The translations under genes were made by a program, and so were the position numbers. A stretch of DNA of 64,000 bases from Adiantum capillus-veneris (taxonomy: Eukaryota > Streptophyta > Polypodiopsida > Polypodiales > Pteridaceae): positions 132,305,182 to 132,369,181 of the forward strand of contig CM043967.1 in NCBI GenBank assembly GCA_014529385.2, read 5' to 3'. Below the pieces are notes generated by a model that saw only the letters and a list, made by a program, of their open reading frames with translations, was not told the DNA's origin and did not search any database. Positions 36,873-48,760 of this stretch are shown here, piece by piece; positions within the stretch are counted from its first letter, which is position 1; every line of letters starts with the position of its first letter.

Positions 36873-39800
36873 GTTTGTGATTTGACATAAACTCTAGTTT
36901 TGGTGCACGGCACAGTAGTTATATGGCTTTTTGAATATGCTAGGCGCAACCATTTTCTCATACTTCAATATGGAATTTTCAGCATATTGTACATTTTTTT
37001 TTTAATTGGGTATGTCAAACCCCAATTGTTTTCTGCCACAGTCATTTTTGGTACGACCAGTCACATCATCTCGGCTTATATGATCTGAAGAAAACATTCT
37101 GAGATGCATGCAAGATCACTGCATTAGGGTGTATATGATACACGTGTCCTACAACTCACGTTTTGCATTTACTTTGGACAGTATTATGAAATACAAAATG
37201 CTTGGCCCATTTTACATGACATAAGGCTTCTAATTCGTACTACGATTTTCTCAGCGACAAGAGCAGTTGGCAACCAAGTTTGGGGCACCTACATTATTCA
37301 AGATATCATCTCATCGAATCCTTACCAGTCTAACCGGTGCAAGGCACTTAGGGTGTTGACTTCAACGGTTATCACGGTAGCCATGGGCTTTCGTTTTTGT
37401 ATGCAAGGCATTCTACCCAGATGGTAGACAATACGCTCTCACAAATCACTCTATCAAGGACACTATTAGTATGCATTGTTTCCCATAATTTTCGGTTGCT
37501 ATCCAGGCACACAAAACAACCTAAAAACTTCTACTGGATTCACAACCCATACACGGTAGATAGTCAAGATCTGACTTGTGTTCCCTCTTACGATGCGAGC
37601 ATCATACAGTCAGATGGTTGCATGCTTATAGGATAAGCTGCCAGTCAGGCATAAGATGTCTAAGCGCACAAGTTCTGAGCACACACAAATTAGACATTCA
37701 AGGAAAGTCCCTCAGCCCAGCATGCTCTTCTGTTCGTTCTTTACCTCTTTTCTAATGTACAACATGCACATTTCCTATGAAGTTTGTTTCATGTTTTCTC
37801 TCGAGCCACGATGCTCTACAATTATCAGCTACAAATTGGGCAAGGTGCCATTCACATTTATTTCATCAGTTTATCGATTGAACACTCATTGCCATACGGG
37901 CTATGAACCACGCACGCTGGCTATGGGCCATTGCTAAATCTAGGATAAGATCCACTTGTTGGTATTCCATGGATGATTGTTCTCAAGATCGAACAGCTCT
38001 ACCTAGTGGTGTACACATTGACGTTAATTGACAAGCAAGCGTCTTGTCATTATAGATATCATTATGGATGTTTAGGATGTCATTTTTGCACTACATGTTT
38101 CTAGTGCGATTAAGTTTTTTATACTCTTACACTTACATCAGTTGATCTATACCATGGAGTCTAGAGGCAGCAAACGGTTGAGACAGCATGGCTGTTGACA
38201 CGAGCTAGGAATCTTACTTGTGTGGATGTCTTGCTCTCTCTATAGCACTACGGAGTGTCTATGGACATACTGTTTTGGGGTACGACCCGGTGGGTGATGC
38301 TACATCACCCCATAGCCATTAAGGATCACAGTTTGATCTGCATTGAGGATCACAATTGATCTCTCCCAGTTATATTTTCAAGGAAATAATTCTGCAATCT
38401 ACCATACGCGGTAGCGGATGGACACACTTTTTAAGTTGATTCCAATCATTCTGTACACGGTTGACTATGTTGGTTACCGTTATCTGCTAGTTAAGAAGTT
38501 TCTACAAAGAGCCTTACCAACGGGTTTGACTACGTAGATTATAATCCAAGAGCTTGGATTGCAAAGGCAACACCCAGGCTTACCAGTGCAATGCTATTTG
38601 TATTTTCAGGTAGGGGACGTACTCCTCTCCATTTGAATACGGGTAAGTGAACATTACGTTCAAATCTCCAGGTACGCATCTATTGATTTGGTGTTATTCC
38701 ATTTTTAGTATGCTTTGCTTGGTTTTTCAAGACGTATAAGTACGCTTGAATGTTACAGAGTCATGCCCACGGCATGCCGGCACAAAGTATTTTGGGCCAA
38801 GTATCCAATCTATCTTTGTGCCTTATGCTGTTACGAACCTACTTGAAGGGTTCAATTTGGCACATGTTGTCACATGAGATACAACATGGTCTAAGAACTC
38901 AAGGAGTTCGGTTTAGCCAGTGTGGAGCAATGAATGAGGGTCCCTCTCACTCTTGTCGTAAAGTGTTTAGAACTACCTCCACACACAAGTACATCTTGTA
39001 CTTGAAGGATGTTCCTTTTTACACATCCTTACATGAGACATATTCCACATGTGGAGAATATGAGTCTCTGGACTGACACTGGCGCCATTATTTCAATTAT
39101 GTGTCACGACAAAGTCCCTAGGTGCTGGTCACATCTGTTTTCTAGACCATTTTTTTCTAGCACGACGTATCAGGAGCAATTTCGTGGGCAGAAATTGTCG
39201 GATACTCAGAATGACTTGTCAAGGTACAAGTACTGCTAAACAATATTACAGATGGTTGGTTATACGAATAGCAAGGCTATAAGTTGTTAATGAAAAGTTT
39301 CATTGTCTGTACCTAGAAGTGATCACTATTTCACCTTCTATTATGGTTTAGATGTTTACGCAAAGCTTGCAAAAGATTGCAAATGAAAGTACTTAGTTTC
39401 TTTTCAGAACTATTTACATTCTTTTTAATGTATGCTAGGTGCATCACATTTTCCATAAGTATTGGCAAGAATCACCATGGATATACAGGTTCGGGTTAGT
39501 TTTTGCTAAACGCATGCACACTAGGTGTTATGGGCCCTAGTGTTTAGCAAAGGCTGATTTGGAACGGCATGCATATTCCTCATGTTCCTGCTTATGAAGC
39601 ATTTTGCACTCTAAGTGCAGTAACTCTATGAGATTACTTTTGGGTCTACTAATCCCCAATAGAGGTCATGGCTCGGTTTGGGGGTTTGTGCATTTCTCAA
39701 GGTAACCATGATGGTTATTCCGAACATTGTTGATTCCTCAACAATGTTATGGGCTACTGTGATTCCCGTTTACTAGTCATCTGGGAAGACTGTTTGTAAA

Positions 39801-40390
39801 CCGTGGGGGAAACACACCTCAGTACTGTCAGTATCCAAGGGGATTGACAGATTACAAAGTGTAATCTTGGGCTACAGGTGCGTACATTAGCACCAAGCAA
39901 ACAAATTCATAAGCATTTATTGCTCTTTTTGGAGTTTACGCATGTTGCGACTAGGTAGTCTGTTCATGTATAATTTAGGTTCTCAACCTTGAACACTCGT
40001 TTGGGTGGGGTTGCTTACTGATGATGAAAATTGGGACCAAGTCAAGGACTTAAAATTGGCTGATGAGTTATGTCAGCAGGTTACTTTCATGGAAAGTGAC
40101 AAGAGGTACTCTTTTTGGTACATCTTTGTTGTGATAAACTCGTTTACCATGCTCATGAGCGTTCTAAATGGAGTCTACACACTACGTTTGGATAGGAACG
40201 GGTACCATCAGATGGTTACAAATGGACAACAATGTAGAAAATCAAGATGTTACTCTTGGTTTCATTGAACCTCCTACTGAACCGATTGTGCTCAAATGAA
40301 CCGTTGGATCCATGTGGGATGTTACGTAGAAAACATTAGTGTTCTTATGAAGATACCATCACTGGTGTTTTCGCGGACGAAAATGCTTCT
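36873..40390 (+). other. Non-coding or unrecognised interior of the gag-only element
   Basis: 3.5 kb without recognised pol domains. Short plus-strand frames (37397-37636, 38750-39076, 39009-39239, 40005-40268) lie in the element orientation. One contains WTDTGAIISIM (about 39075-39107), reminiscent of a retropepsin active site, but supporting motifs are absent. Composition looks less AT-rich than the surroundings. Confidence 0.5.
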
Positions 40391-40405
40391 CCAAGGGGGG
40401 AGTAA
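40391..40405 (+). promoter_or_regulatory. Polypurine tract
   Basis: ccaaggggggagtaa immediately precedes the 3' LTR and would prime plus-strand synthesis. Confidence 0.8.
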
Positions 40406-40545
40406 TGTCAGGACAAGGGTAGAACCAGTCCGGGCCAAGGGCCAGGACGGACATGCAGTCAAGGGGGTCCCTATATTAGAAGGCCAAGGGCCTATATAGG
40501 GCATGGCTGGGTGGAGATTAGCATGTCAGTTCACATGTCCTTTCA
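40406..40545 (+). repeat. 3' LTR (140 bp)
   Basis: Starts tgtcaggacaaggg, ends tgtcctttca, and is followed by the target duplication aagct. Confidence 0.95.
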
Positions 40546-40576
40546 AAGCTGGAGGTTTCTCGTTCGATGTATAAAT

Positions 40577-40927
40577 TTATGGTTGTCTTTCTACTTGTAA
40601 TGATCCTATTGTAAGTAGAGGGATGACCTCTTCACTCCACCTTGGAACCATTTCAATGTTAAACAAGTACGAATCTAGAAGATCATCATCAACACCTTCA
40701 GGTGCTTCCCCATGGAACATTCTCGAAAGATGATCTGCTCGCGTGTGAGTAGTCGCCTTTTTTATGACTACTATGAAATCAAACTCAAGCAATATGATAA
40801 ACCAACGAACAATCCTTCCAGTGTTGCAAGGTTTGTTTACCAGATATAACAATGCTTGGTGATCTATAAAGAAAACAAATTTGTTTGCGAGAAGGTAATG
40901 TCTAACTTTTTTGACAGCATATATCAT
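40577..40927 (-). pseudogene. Gypsy family A RNase H domain
   Basis: Minus-strand frame with IYAVKKVRHYLLANKFVFFI and DHQALLYLVNKP, the conserved core of Ty3/gypsy RNase H (DH in the third catalytic block), then ADHLSRM, the C-terminal Asp block. It would remove the RNA strand during reverse transcription. The first catalytic Asp and Glu regions fall in the degraded 40930-41160 stretch. The end lies about 30 bp from the inserted LTR element. Confidence 0.85.
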
Positions 40928-40929
40928 TC

Positions 40930-41930
40930 CTAGACTTCTATCTCCGTAGTGGTATAATTTTTCTTTGCGTTGTTTAGCTGCCTACTAGAGTAACAAATGA
41001 GAAAATCCATTTTCTTCTCTCTTGGCTGGGCTAACCCTATGGTATAGGCTGATACGTCTACATGAACATGGAAGATCTTGTTCCAATTAGGGGCTTGCAA
41101 AATTGGAGCATAAATTAATCCCTGCTTTAATTTGTGAAAAGCCTTCTCACATTCTTCCTTCTACTCAAACTTAGCAATGAGGGCATACAGAGGTGTAGCT
41201 ATTACAACATACATGCATATGAAGCACCTATAATACCCACAATGACCCATAAATGCCTGCACTTCCTTCATTTTCATTGGTCTTGGCAGTGCAAAAACTA
41301 TTTCTATCTTATCTTGATCCATGGAGATCCCATTTTTGGAAAGAATGTGACCCAAAAACTTATTTGTCTTACCCTGAAGATACATTTTTCAAGGCTTAAG
41401 CCAATATGATAAGTTTTGCACTTTTTGAAGACTTTCTCTAGGTGTTTTATATGCTCGCTTCTCAACTAGGAATGAACACAGAGATCATCCATGTATATCT
41501 CTAAAAGTTTCTTGAGATATTCCTTGAATGCATGACTCATTAGTCTTGAGATATTCCTTGAATGCATGACTCATTAGTCTTTGAAAAGTGGTAGGGGCAT
41601 TGGTCATGCCGAAAGGCATTTCCCTGTATGCAAATATGCCCCACTCTATTGCAAAAGCTATCTTATGTTGATCTTCTGGTTTTATGGTCAACTGGCTATA
41701 GCCTGAGAACCCATCTAAAAAACTATAGGCCTCCTTCCCTACAATTCTCTCAATAACATAGTTTGTTATTGGTAGTGGATAGTTGTCTGTTATTTACCTG
41801 TTTAAGGTTCACACGGACCCGTAATTTCCCATTCTTTTTGGGTACAACCACACTTGGGGAAACCCAATCTGTGTGTTCAATCTCATAAATAAAATTCACA
41901 TCCTTTAGTTTGTCTATCTCCTCCTTAATG
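40930..41930 (-). pseudogene. Gypsy family A reverse transcriptase, frameshifted
   Basis: On the minus strand: KEEIDKLKDVNFIYEIEHTD and WVSPSVVVPKKNGKLRV (fingers, about 41930-41815); AFAIEWGIFAYREMPFGMTN and APTTFQRLM (palm, motif B, 41660-41590); YMDD (plus 41484-41495, catalytic motif C); KTNKFLGHILSKNGI (41375-41325, thumb) and ALPRPMKMKEVQAFMGHCGY (connection). A 34-bp tandem duplication at 41511-41578 sits just before YMDD and shifts frame, so YMDD is no longer read with the upstream palm. The enzyme is inactive. Residue order and spacing match the Ty3/gypsy family. Confidence 0.9.
41511..41578 (-). repeat. 34-bp tandem duplication inside RT
   Basis: cttgagatattccttgaatg recurs at 41511 and 41545. 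34 is not a multiple of three, so it breaks the RT frame upstream of the catalytic YMDD. Confidence 0.95.
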
Positions 41931-41935
41931 TTTTT

Positions 41936-42423
41936 TGCTGCAACCGGAAGCGTAGAGCGCCCTGCAAAATACTCAAAATAGCGCATAGCAAACATAAACG
42001 AATAACTCTACATACTTGTCGACTCGCACAAATCCATAATTTAGCACAATACGAACAGAGAGAGACAGAGAGTGAGAGAGATTGAGAGAGCACGTGCAGG
42101 CGCACCTCCTAGAGCGGAGTGCTACGCCGGCACGACGAGAGAGAAGAGAGGAGAGATGAGAAGAGCAACGCAGACACTGGGTGCAATCTCCCCCCGTGCA
42201 AGAGTGACCATTTTCCTCTTGCACGTATTTGTTATATAGATTTCTTGAATGGTCAAATTGGTTACAAACTGGCCGGCCGGTCATAATTGGCCAAAGCTCA
42301 TAAAAGAGCACTTGAATAATCAAATATACATAAAATGTAACATCCTTCTGCATAATCCATTATCTGTTGATGCTCTTGCCACCTGTCAGCTACAATAGAT
42401 AATAAAATATCAATTCTATAACA
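41936..42423 (-). mobile_element. Solo LTR (family D), 488 bp
   Basis: Minus strand TGTTATAGAATTG to ttgcagca, flanked by AAAAA duplications (ttttt at 41931-41935 and 42424-42428 on plus). Removing it restores an in-frame FAKNIKEE-type reading at the gypsy protease-RT linker. A TATA-like ctatataac lies at plus about 42230-42240, followed downstream by a CT-rich leader (plus GA-rich at 42057-42170). No internal sequence, hence a solo LTR formed by recombination. Confidence 0.85.
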
Positions 42424-42428
42424 TTTTT

Positions 42429-43727
42429 AGCAAAAGTCTCATTGTACATATAAGGATGTTTTATGCATGGTTGGTATCACTCTTAAGGGGTATCGTGTGG
42501 TGTTGATAGATCTTTGGATCTATTCCGTTTAGGTCTTTGTATGACCAAGCGAACAAATCTTTATACCGTCTGAGTGTTGGTATCAGTAGCCGCTCTTCTT
42601 CTTCTGAAAGGCCCGTGGCAATGTATCGTAGCTTAGGTTCCGTTCGTGGTTCTGCTAAGTCTAAACATTTGGCTTTTTTAGGCCCATCATATGAGGTTCT
42701 AGGCTCTTTTGTGTCTCATTTGGGCTTCTTCACTACAATGTTTCTGTCTTGAATAGTATATCTTTTGTAGTGGGAAGGTGCATCAAACTTATCATTGTCT
42801 GTTTCATCGTCGGTTTTCGACTTGGTTGTCCAAACTTCTTTCAAAATTTATTTTAATTCATTGTATTTGTGTTTGCGCTCGATTTTGGATAATTTTCTTG
42901 ACTTCTTAGAGATACTTTCCGCTTGTGTTTTGTAGCCACGTAGGTAATTCTTCTTCTTGGTTAGTTGTGGAGTTTAATTCTTCTCCTTGGGTTTGTTCCA
43001 CATCTCTATAACTATGATCTGTGACACTAATCTTCGTAATGAGATCCTTGTGTCTTAGGTAGATATAGTCATAGCCCCAATCTTGTACCATTTTGAGCTG
43101 ACACATAAATGGTCTGCCCAATACGATATCAAAATTGATTCTCTCATCGAAATTCATAATAGAAAAGGTGCGTTCATAAGCAATTCCACAAGAGGTTACT
43201 ATGATTTTCTCCAAAATGCCAATAGGTCTCTCCAGGTACCCTTCCGCTAATTGTAGTTTCATTCTTGTTTTCCTTAGAGCAGGCTTTTCTCATTTTTTCC
43301 ACATTGCTTTTGTGACTATGGAAATTCCGGATCCACTATCCAATATAGCAATAGTTTTTACTCCTCTGTACTCCACATGCAAGGTTGTGTTCCATTCTTC
43401 TCCTTCACAATAGTCTCCCACCTTATTCGCTGCTACTGGCTCATGTTTAGTTTGTTTCAAGGTCTGGTTATTTTGTGCTTTTGGAGAAATGATTGGTGGC
43501 AAAATTACCAGCCATATTTTCTCCAAAGTTTTTCTAACCTCTTCCCAAAGATGAGATCTTACATGCAATAACTTAGATATAGTTAGCGTACAACGGACAG
43601 GGGACGACATCAACTCATAAAGAGTTTTGGTATCCATCATCTTAGGACCACATTTCCATTGAGATGATAGTTTCCTTAATTCTGCTCTGGTTTCATGGTT
43701 GCCAATGAGCAAAGGTAACGTCTTCAA
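42429..43727 (-). pseudogene. Gypsy family A protease and protease-RT linker
   Basis: On the minus strand 43290-43727 carries YRGVKTIAILDSGSGIS, the retropepsin active-site DSG (plus about 43332-43340). 42906-43262 carries FDIVLGRPFMCQLKMVQDWG, the second protease strand. Downstream, a shifted frame reads LRYIATGLSEEEERLLIPTL and then FAWSYKDLNGIDP (plus about 42640-42505), the typical linker before gypsy RT. The protease releases Gag and Pol from the precursor. At least two frameshifts. Homologous to copy 1 at 22180-23355. Confidence 0.85.
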
Positions 43728-46111
43728 TGACTGAGGTTTGTTGTCTCCAAAATTTTTGTACTTGCATCACCATACAATGATCGAATATCATTTGGGTAGA
43801 GCTCATGTTCGAGGTGGAGCTTAGTGATAGGAGTTGACTAAAGCGTTGCGCTTCCATCTTTCCTATTTCTAATATCTGCCCATAGATTTTGTGGCCATGG
43901 TTCTTCCACTTCAGGAATTGGCATAGGTGCCTGTGAATACACACCATCTGTTGTATTGGCTGCTATCCTCATATGCAAAGGCGTTTCATCTACTGAATCT
44001 TTTTTATCTCTATCTTCAATACCTTGATCCTTCAATTCTTGGATTTTTTGCGGATCAACACCTTAGTCCTTGGAGCAGTCAAAACGGGTGGCTCCACAAG
44101 AGCTTGAGCTACCTAGATGAGCTCCTTGCTTATCTTCAACCTCTCTTTTTCATACCCTGGGTGAGGATACATTAGCTATCTATGCTCCTGGGTTTGGTTG
44201 GGCTTTAACCTAGCTTCATAAGCCTTCAATATTGCATCCAAAGGTTCAAAGACCTTGTCCACCAAGACAAATCCTCCCGTCTGTATTACTGATGGTTTTG
44301 CTACATCACCCTTTTCCTTAATGTCTCTTTCCATTCTCAACTGCTCCTCTGTTTGCTGCAATTTGGTTTCCAAAGCTGATTTTTCTTTCACTCTTTTGGC
44401 TTCTATCTTGTCCCATTTTGCCTTCCAGGACTTTCTAGGGATTCTAATAGGCAAATTCTCTATCTCAATTTGGTTGGCTGGGATGTTCCTTGCAGCCTCT
44501 TGTGCTTGTGCTCTCGTTACTTCGTTTATTGGAATGATTGGTTCTATTTCTGATCCACTTGAGCTTGATACAATTTCAATTTTATTCATAGTAGCTTCCC
44601 TTTGTTATCAAGGTTTTTTGGACAATGTGGAATGAGATGGTCACTTATACACCCCTCACAGTACCCAAAGATTTTGATACTCTCTCCTTTATGTGGACAA
44701 CTTCTTGTCCAATGATCCCTGCTGCATTCATAGCTTGTTCCTACTGGTGGTGGAGAAGCTTGTGAGCCCCCCATCAGTTGTCCTGCTCTAGGAGGATATC
44801 CCCTAGGTTTGTAGTTTTGTGTTGCAATGAACATAAGCATAGTAATGGTTTTTTATTGGTTGTGCTATGTATGAATATTTTAACATCTCTATATAAACTA
44901 TCCATGGAACTTGTCCATGAGAAGCATATGCATTTTTGTAAAACCCTCTCTCATAGGAATTATTTGAATGTTCTTGGTAGGAAACTACCTGGACCATACT
45001 CTGATTAGTAGGTGCCTCTATAGGTTGTGATATTCTTACCATGGCCCTGTTTTCCTTGGGTAAAGGAGGCTGATGTCCCAACACAGGTTGAGGTTTTTTC
45101 TGCCCTTGGATTGTGTTATTTTTTCCTACTTGGTATCTTGGAGAGGGTGGTAATTGTTGCCCTCCAGGTGGGCCATATTGTTTTTCTCTAACATAGTTTC
45201 TATTATAGAAACATTTGTGGGTCTCATGGTTTGTCCATTTTTGTTTAATAGCACACCACTTTATTACACATTGTACATTTTCTCCTCGCCTTGGCTGTAT
45301 GTTGCACCACTGAGCTGGATGATCTCCTCCACAAGTGTCACATTTTGTGTGGGCTCTTGTCGTGTGTTTGGGTTTGTCTGGTTTCCTTGGTTCATCCTTT
45401 GGATCGGATCACTTCCTTGATCACTTGATCAACGTCCGGCATAGTTGGGTTTTGCCCACCCAGTTTTATTGTGGATTCACTAGTGGTTGAAGAGGTGCTA
45501 CTCGTCCCTTGGTCTGTGTCCTCCATCACCTCCCCATAAGACTTACAATTGTCTACCAAATACAATGCCTCTTTTGTGACTTGCTTAAAAGTAGCACATG
45601 CCTTTAAGTGCAAGTCTTTTTTTAAAGTGTCATTTTGCAATTCTTCTATGAAAAGGATTGACAATATCTCATCATGAGATAGGCTAAAAGCATGGTTTGG
45701 TGGTACAAAAAAAATACCTTTTTTACTTCTACCAATGAAAACGTGTGAATTGATAAAATATTTATAGTTTATGTCAAAACTTTTTGGACCTTGTGTTTTT
45801 AGATTCTTCTTTTGAATATCTATCCATTCACATATATTATGATAGGTAGTTTTTCATGTGACTTGTAGGAATTGTAACTTAGAGATTTTTCAAAGGTGCT
45901 TTCAAGGACAGTCCTTTTTGTACCACCAAAGTGTGCTTTTAGCCGATAGTTCTCTAGACGGGTATCTTTCTATGTATTGCTTAAATTGAAGCGAGGCTTC
46001 CTTCACCTTTTCCTTCTCCTTTTGTCTAAATGCATAGAACATCAATTTAGGAATTTTGGGAAATATGCGTAAAAATGGGACAATTTTGCTTGCATCCATT
46101 TCTAAGAACAA
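43728..46111 (-). pseudogene. Gypsy family A Gag, C-terminal two thirds with zinc knuckles
   Basis: Minus-strand pieces in order: 45902-46111, helical and Lys/Arg-rich (KEKVKEASLQFKQYIERYPS), typical of a capsid-like retrotransposon Gag; 45392-45664, ending in a Ser/Thr-rich linker; CDTCGGDHPAQWC (plus 45302-45344), a CCHC knuckle; a second Cys/His cluster (CAIKQKWTNHETHKC, plus about 45205-45250); ECSRDHWTRSC (about 44699-44735), with the first Cys replaced; and CEGCISDHLIPHC (about 44630-44670). A charged 137-codon segment (44176-44589) with probable coiled coil follows, then the region leading into protease. The unusually high number of zinc knuckles suggests elaborate RNA packaging. Frames are interrupted several times. 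Confidence 0.8.
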
Positions 46112-47149
46112 CTAAAATCTCGTTGAGGATGCACATCATTCTTGTCTGCAACTACATGAACGCTAGCATGTTCAAATGATTTTCTTCTTCATCTTACAAG
46201 CAGTTGCCATGTATACACATATCTGTACAAACTACTAAGCAAGTGCTATTTACGAAGCTCTACATTTTGTCTTGGATCCCAATGCTTGTGGAACATGCTA
46301 CATTGTAGGTTGTGCTGACAAATTACAAGAAGGTGTAAAAGATGTATGACCATGAGGCATATGCTTGACGCTAATACTGCAAGAGTGATGCAAATCCTTT
46401 CCTTGAAAAGTATTGTGAGATTTTGAAAGTATGCTTTTCTATAGACAAGGATCATGTTCAAAGACTTTGTGAGACTCACTCTTGGTTGAGGGTGTGTGCC
46501 ATCTATTGCATCTTGTGCCAATTGTAGTTTTGCAAACAAACATAAAGGGTGACAATAAATTAGAAGATACAATGTTTAGTTTTCATGATAGATACATATC
46601 TTCACTGAACACCATCAGCTACATCAAGGACAAAAGTTTTGTCAAGATATATCGAAACTGAAAGTCCAGATCAAGGATGTTTGAAAATGCTTACGAACTC
46701 ATGGACGGTCCAAATTTTGTTGACATAAACATAGAAAAGAGGTTGCTCTATTCTAGGACTATCTATAGAGGTCTAGTTTGGAGTCTACGTGCACATCTTT
46801 GTATCATTATAACCAAAACCACTTCAAATAAGCGTTGAGGCTCAAATGTAACAAAGAGTGTAATGCATACTCTATTTTCGAAGATGTGCTAATACTGCAA
46901 GATGTTCATTGTCGTTAGGTACTGCACGGGAGTTTGCTACCAATGTTGAGCTTAACGCCATCCTGCATGCATGATAATGCTATACAAAAGCACTTACAAC
47001 CATTGTAGCCGGTGCTAGTTCCTACACATTCGTGCTCGTACTTCTGAGATCCACTACGGGTAGGGGCAAAGCCCAGCTAGTTTTAGCACTTGACGGTGGT
47101 GATGACTAAACACTAGAGCGGTGGACAATAGCCCCTTCAAGGTCTCCCT

Positions 47150-47405
47150 AAGCGGCTAACAACAGCCCCAACCAGCAGGTGATGGTGGTAATGTTTGTTG
47201 CAGAACGACAAACAACACCCCCCCCCCCGACTAGATGACGATGATGATCATAGCTATAGAGCAGCAAAAAATAGTTGCAGAACAGCGGTGATGCTGCAGA
47301 GTAGTAGAAAACCCAAACAAGTCGTTCTGCAGTAACACTAGCAACGAACAATAGCTCCGACCAGGCAATGGTGGTGATTGTAGCTATAGGATGACAAAAA
47401 ATAGC
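47150..47405 (+). repeat. Degenerate tandem repeat, about 60-bp spacing
   Basis: Variants of acaatagccccgaccag, gatggtggtgat-gtagctatag and gacaaaaaatag recur about four times from 47157 to 47405. A C-run of about 12 lies at 47217-47228. Confidence 0.6.
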
Positions 47406-47859
47406 CGATAGGTCCTGCGACTCAATCTCTTTACTGCAGTAGGGCGCTGGTGGGGGTGCGTGTGATGAACGCCATCATTCTCTTTATTGATGATGCCGCA
47501 CATGGAGGAGAAGCCACCTGCTTTGCCATGGGCCTCCAGCTTGCTGCCTTGCTCGACGGTAAGAGTCACCCTCCATTGGATGGCCCAAGGACGCCGTGGG
47601 GCGAGTTGCCATTACGTGGGGATCCAACGGCATTAGCATAGATATTAGAGAATCATTCAAATGGTCCAGGAGATATTAGAGGATCTGAAATATAAATGGG
47701 GGAGAAAATTGTGGCACAATTTTATGCATCCTCATGCTCGTGCCTTACAATTTGTGCCATGCAAACACATGCATGAGTAGTTTTTTCTATGGTGTCTATA
47801 GTTTAGAAGGTTTGAGAAGCTTAAAGTTTTTGGTGGTAGCCCTAGATTTTTTAACTATG

Positions 47860-48760
47860 TGCTGATGTGAGTGTTTGTGCGTATTTTGTAACTAACACAG
47901 TGACAGGCTCTAGCCTTTATTGAGCATTGACGTGAGTGTTGGTGCACATTTTGTAGCTAACACAGCGATAGGCTCTAGCCTCATACCATTTATTGACTTA
48001 GAGCAAGGTGGAGGCTTATATTTTCATGTCCCTTAGTACCAAGAGAAAGGCGAAGGCTCGAACTTAAGTTCGAGCCTCATGCTCTTACTGACTATGGACA
48101 AAATAAAAGCTCAAATTTTTGCCTATCAATTTGGAGCAAGGCAGAGGCTCAAACTTAAGCTCAATCCTTATGTCCCTTACATACTTGCAACGAGGCAATT
48201 GTGCGAACTCAAGTTCAAGCTTCATTCCCCTTACATACCTAGAGCATGAAGAAGAACTGAAGTTTGAGCCTTATGCCTTCACCGACGGGTTTGGAACTAG
48301 GTTTGTAACTTCATACTTGCTTTAGGAATTAAAGGGACATAATGCTCGAAATTAAGTTTGAGCCTCATGTCCCTAGATGAAGGCTGTGGACTTCTAAGTC
48401 CTATGCCCATTATCTGCATGGACCAAGTCAAAGGAGTTCCACGCTTGTGTTCCTTATGTACCTAGAACAAGGTTGATGCTTGAGGTATGCTCCTTGCATA
48501 CCTATAGCAAGGTGGATGCTCCTTACATACCTATACCAAGGTGGAGGCTCAAATTCTAAGTGTGATTATCATGTCCGATTGGTACCTTGAACATGGTGGT
48601 AGTTCTAGCCTCATGCCCCTTATGTACCCCCATTCAATACCGAGTGAGAGATGGAAGCTTACATTAAGGGGCATAGAATGGGGCACATAAGAGGCATGAG
48701 GCTCAAGCACAATGCCTAGCAAGAGGTATAAGCTTATATTAAACATTGAAGTTCTTACTT
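47860..48760 (+). repeat. Degenerate tandem array with palindromic units
   Basis: Repeated phrases are gagcaaggtggaggctc, aacttaagttcgagcc and catgccccttacatacct, at roughly 50-100-bp spacing. One unit contains a perfect 22-bp palindrome (48055-48076) centred on CTTAAG; others hold diverged forms near 48145, 48193, 48256 and 48343. No conserved ORF. Confidence 0.7.

Larger units (their letters stand above)
35143..40545 (+). mobile_element. Complete gag-only LTR retrotransposon (TR-GAG-like), 5.4 kb
   Basis: Flanked by the 5-bp duplication aagct (35138-35142 and 40546-40550). LTRs are very short, 141 and 140 bp, with about 6-7 differences by eye. A tRNA-iMet PBS follows the 5' LTR and a purine tract precedes the 3' LTR. 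The internal region has one clear ORF (36276-36872) with a degenerate zinc knuckle; the remaining 3.5 kb shows no RT, RNase H or integrase. A possible DTGA protease-like spot lies near 39079-39090. It resembles terminal-repeat elements carrying only gag that depend on an autonomous partner. It is inserted between RNase H and integrase of gypsy family A. Confidence 0.85.

Noticed and set aside
42057-42170. GA-rich tract as a simple microsatellite
   Set aside because: It is the CT-rich leader of the minus-strand solo LTR and is not a regular repeat.
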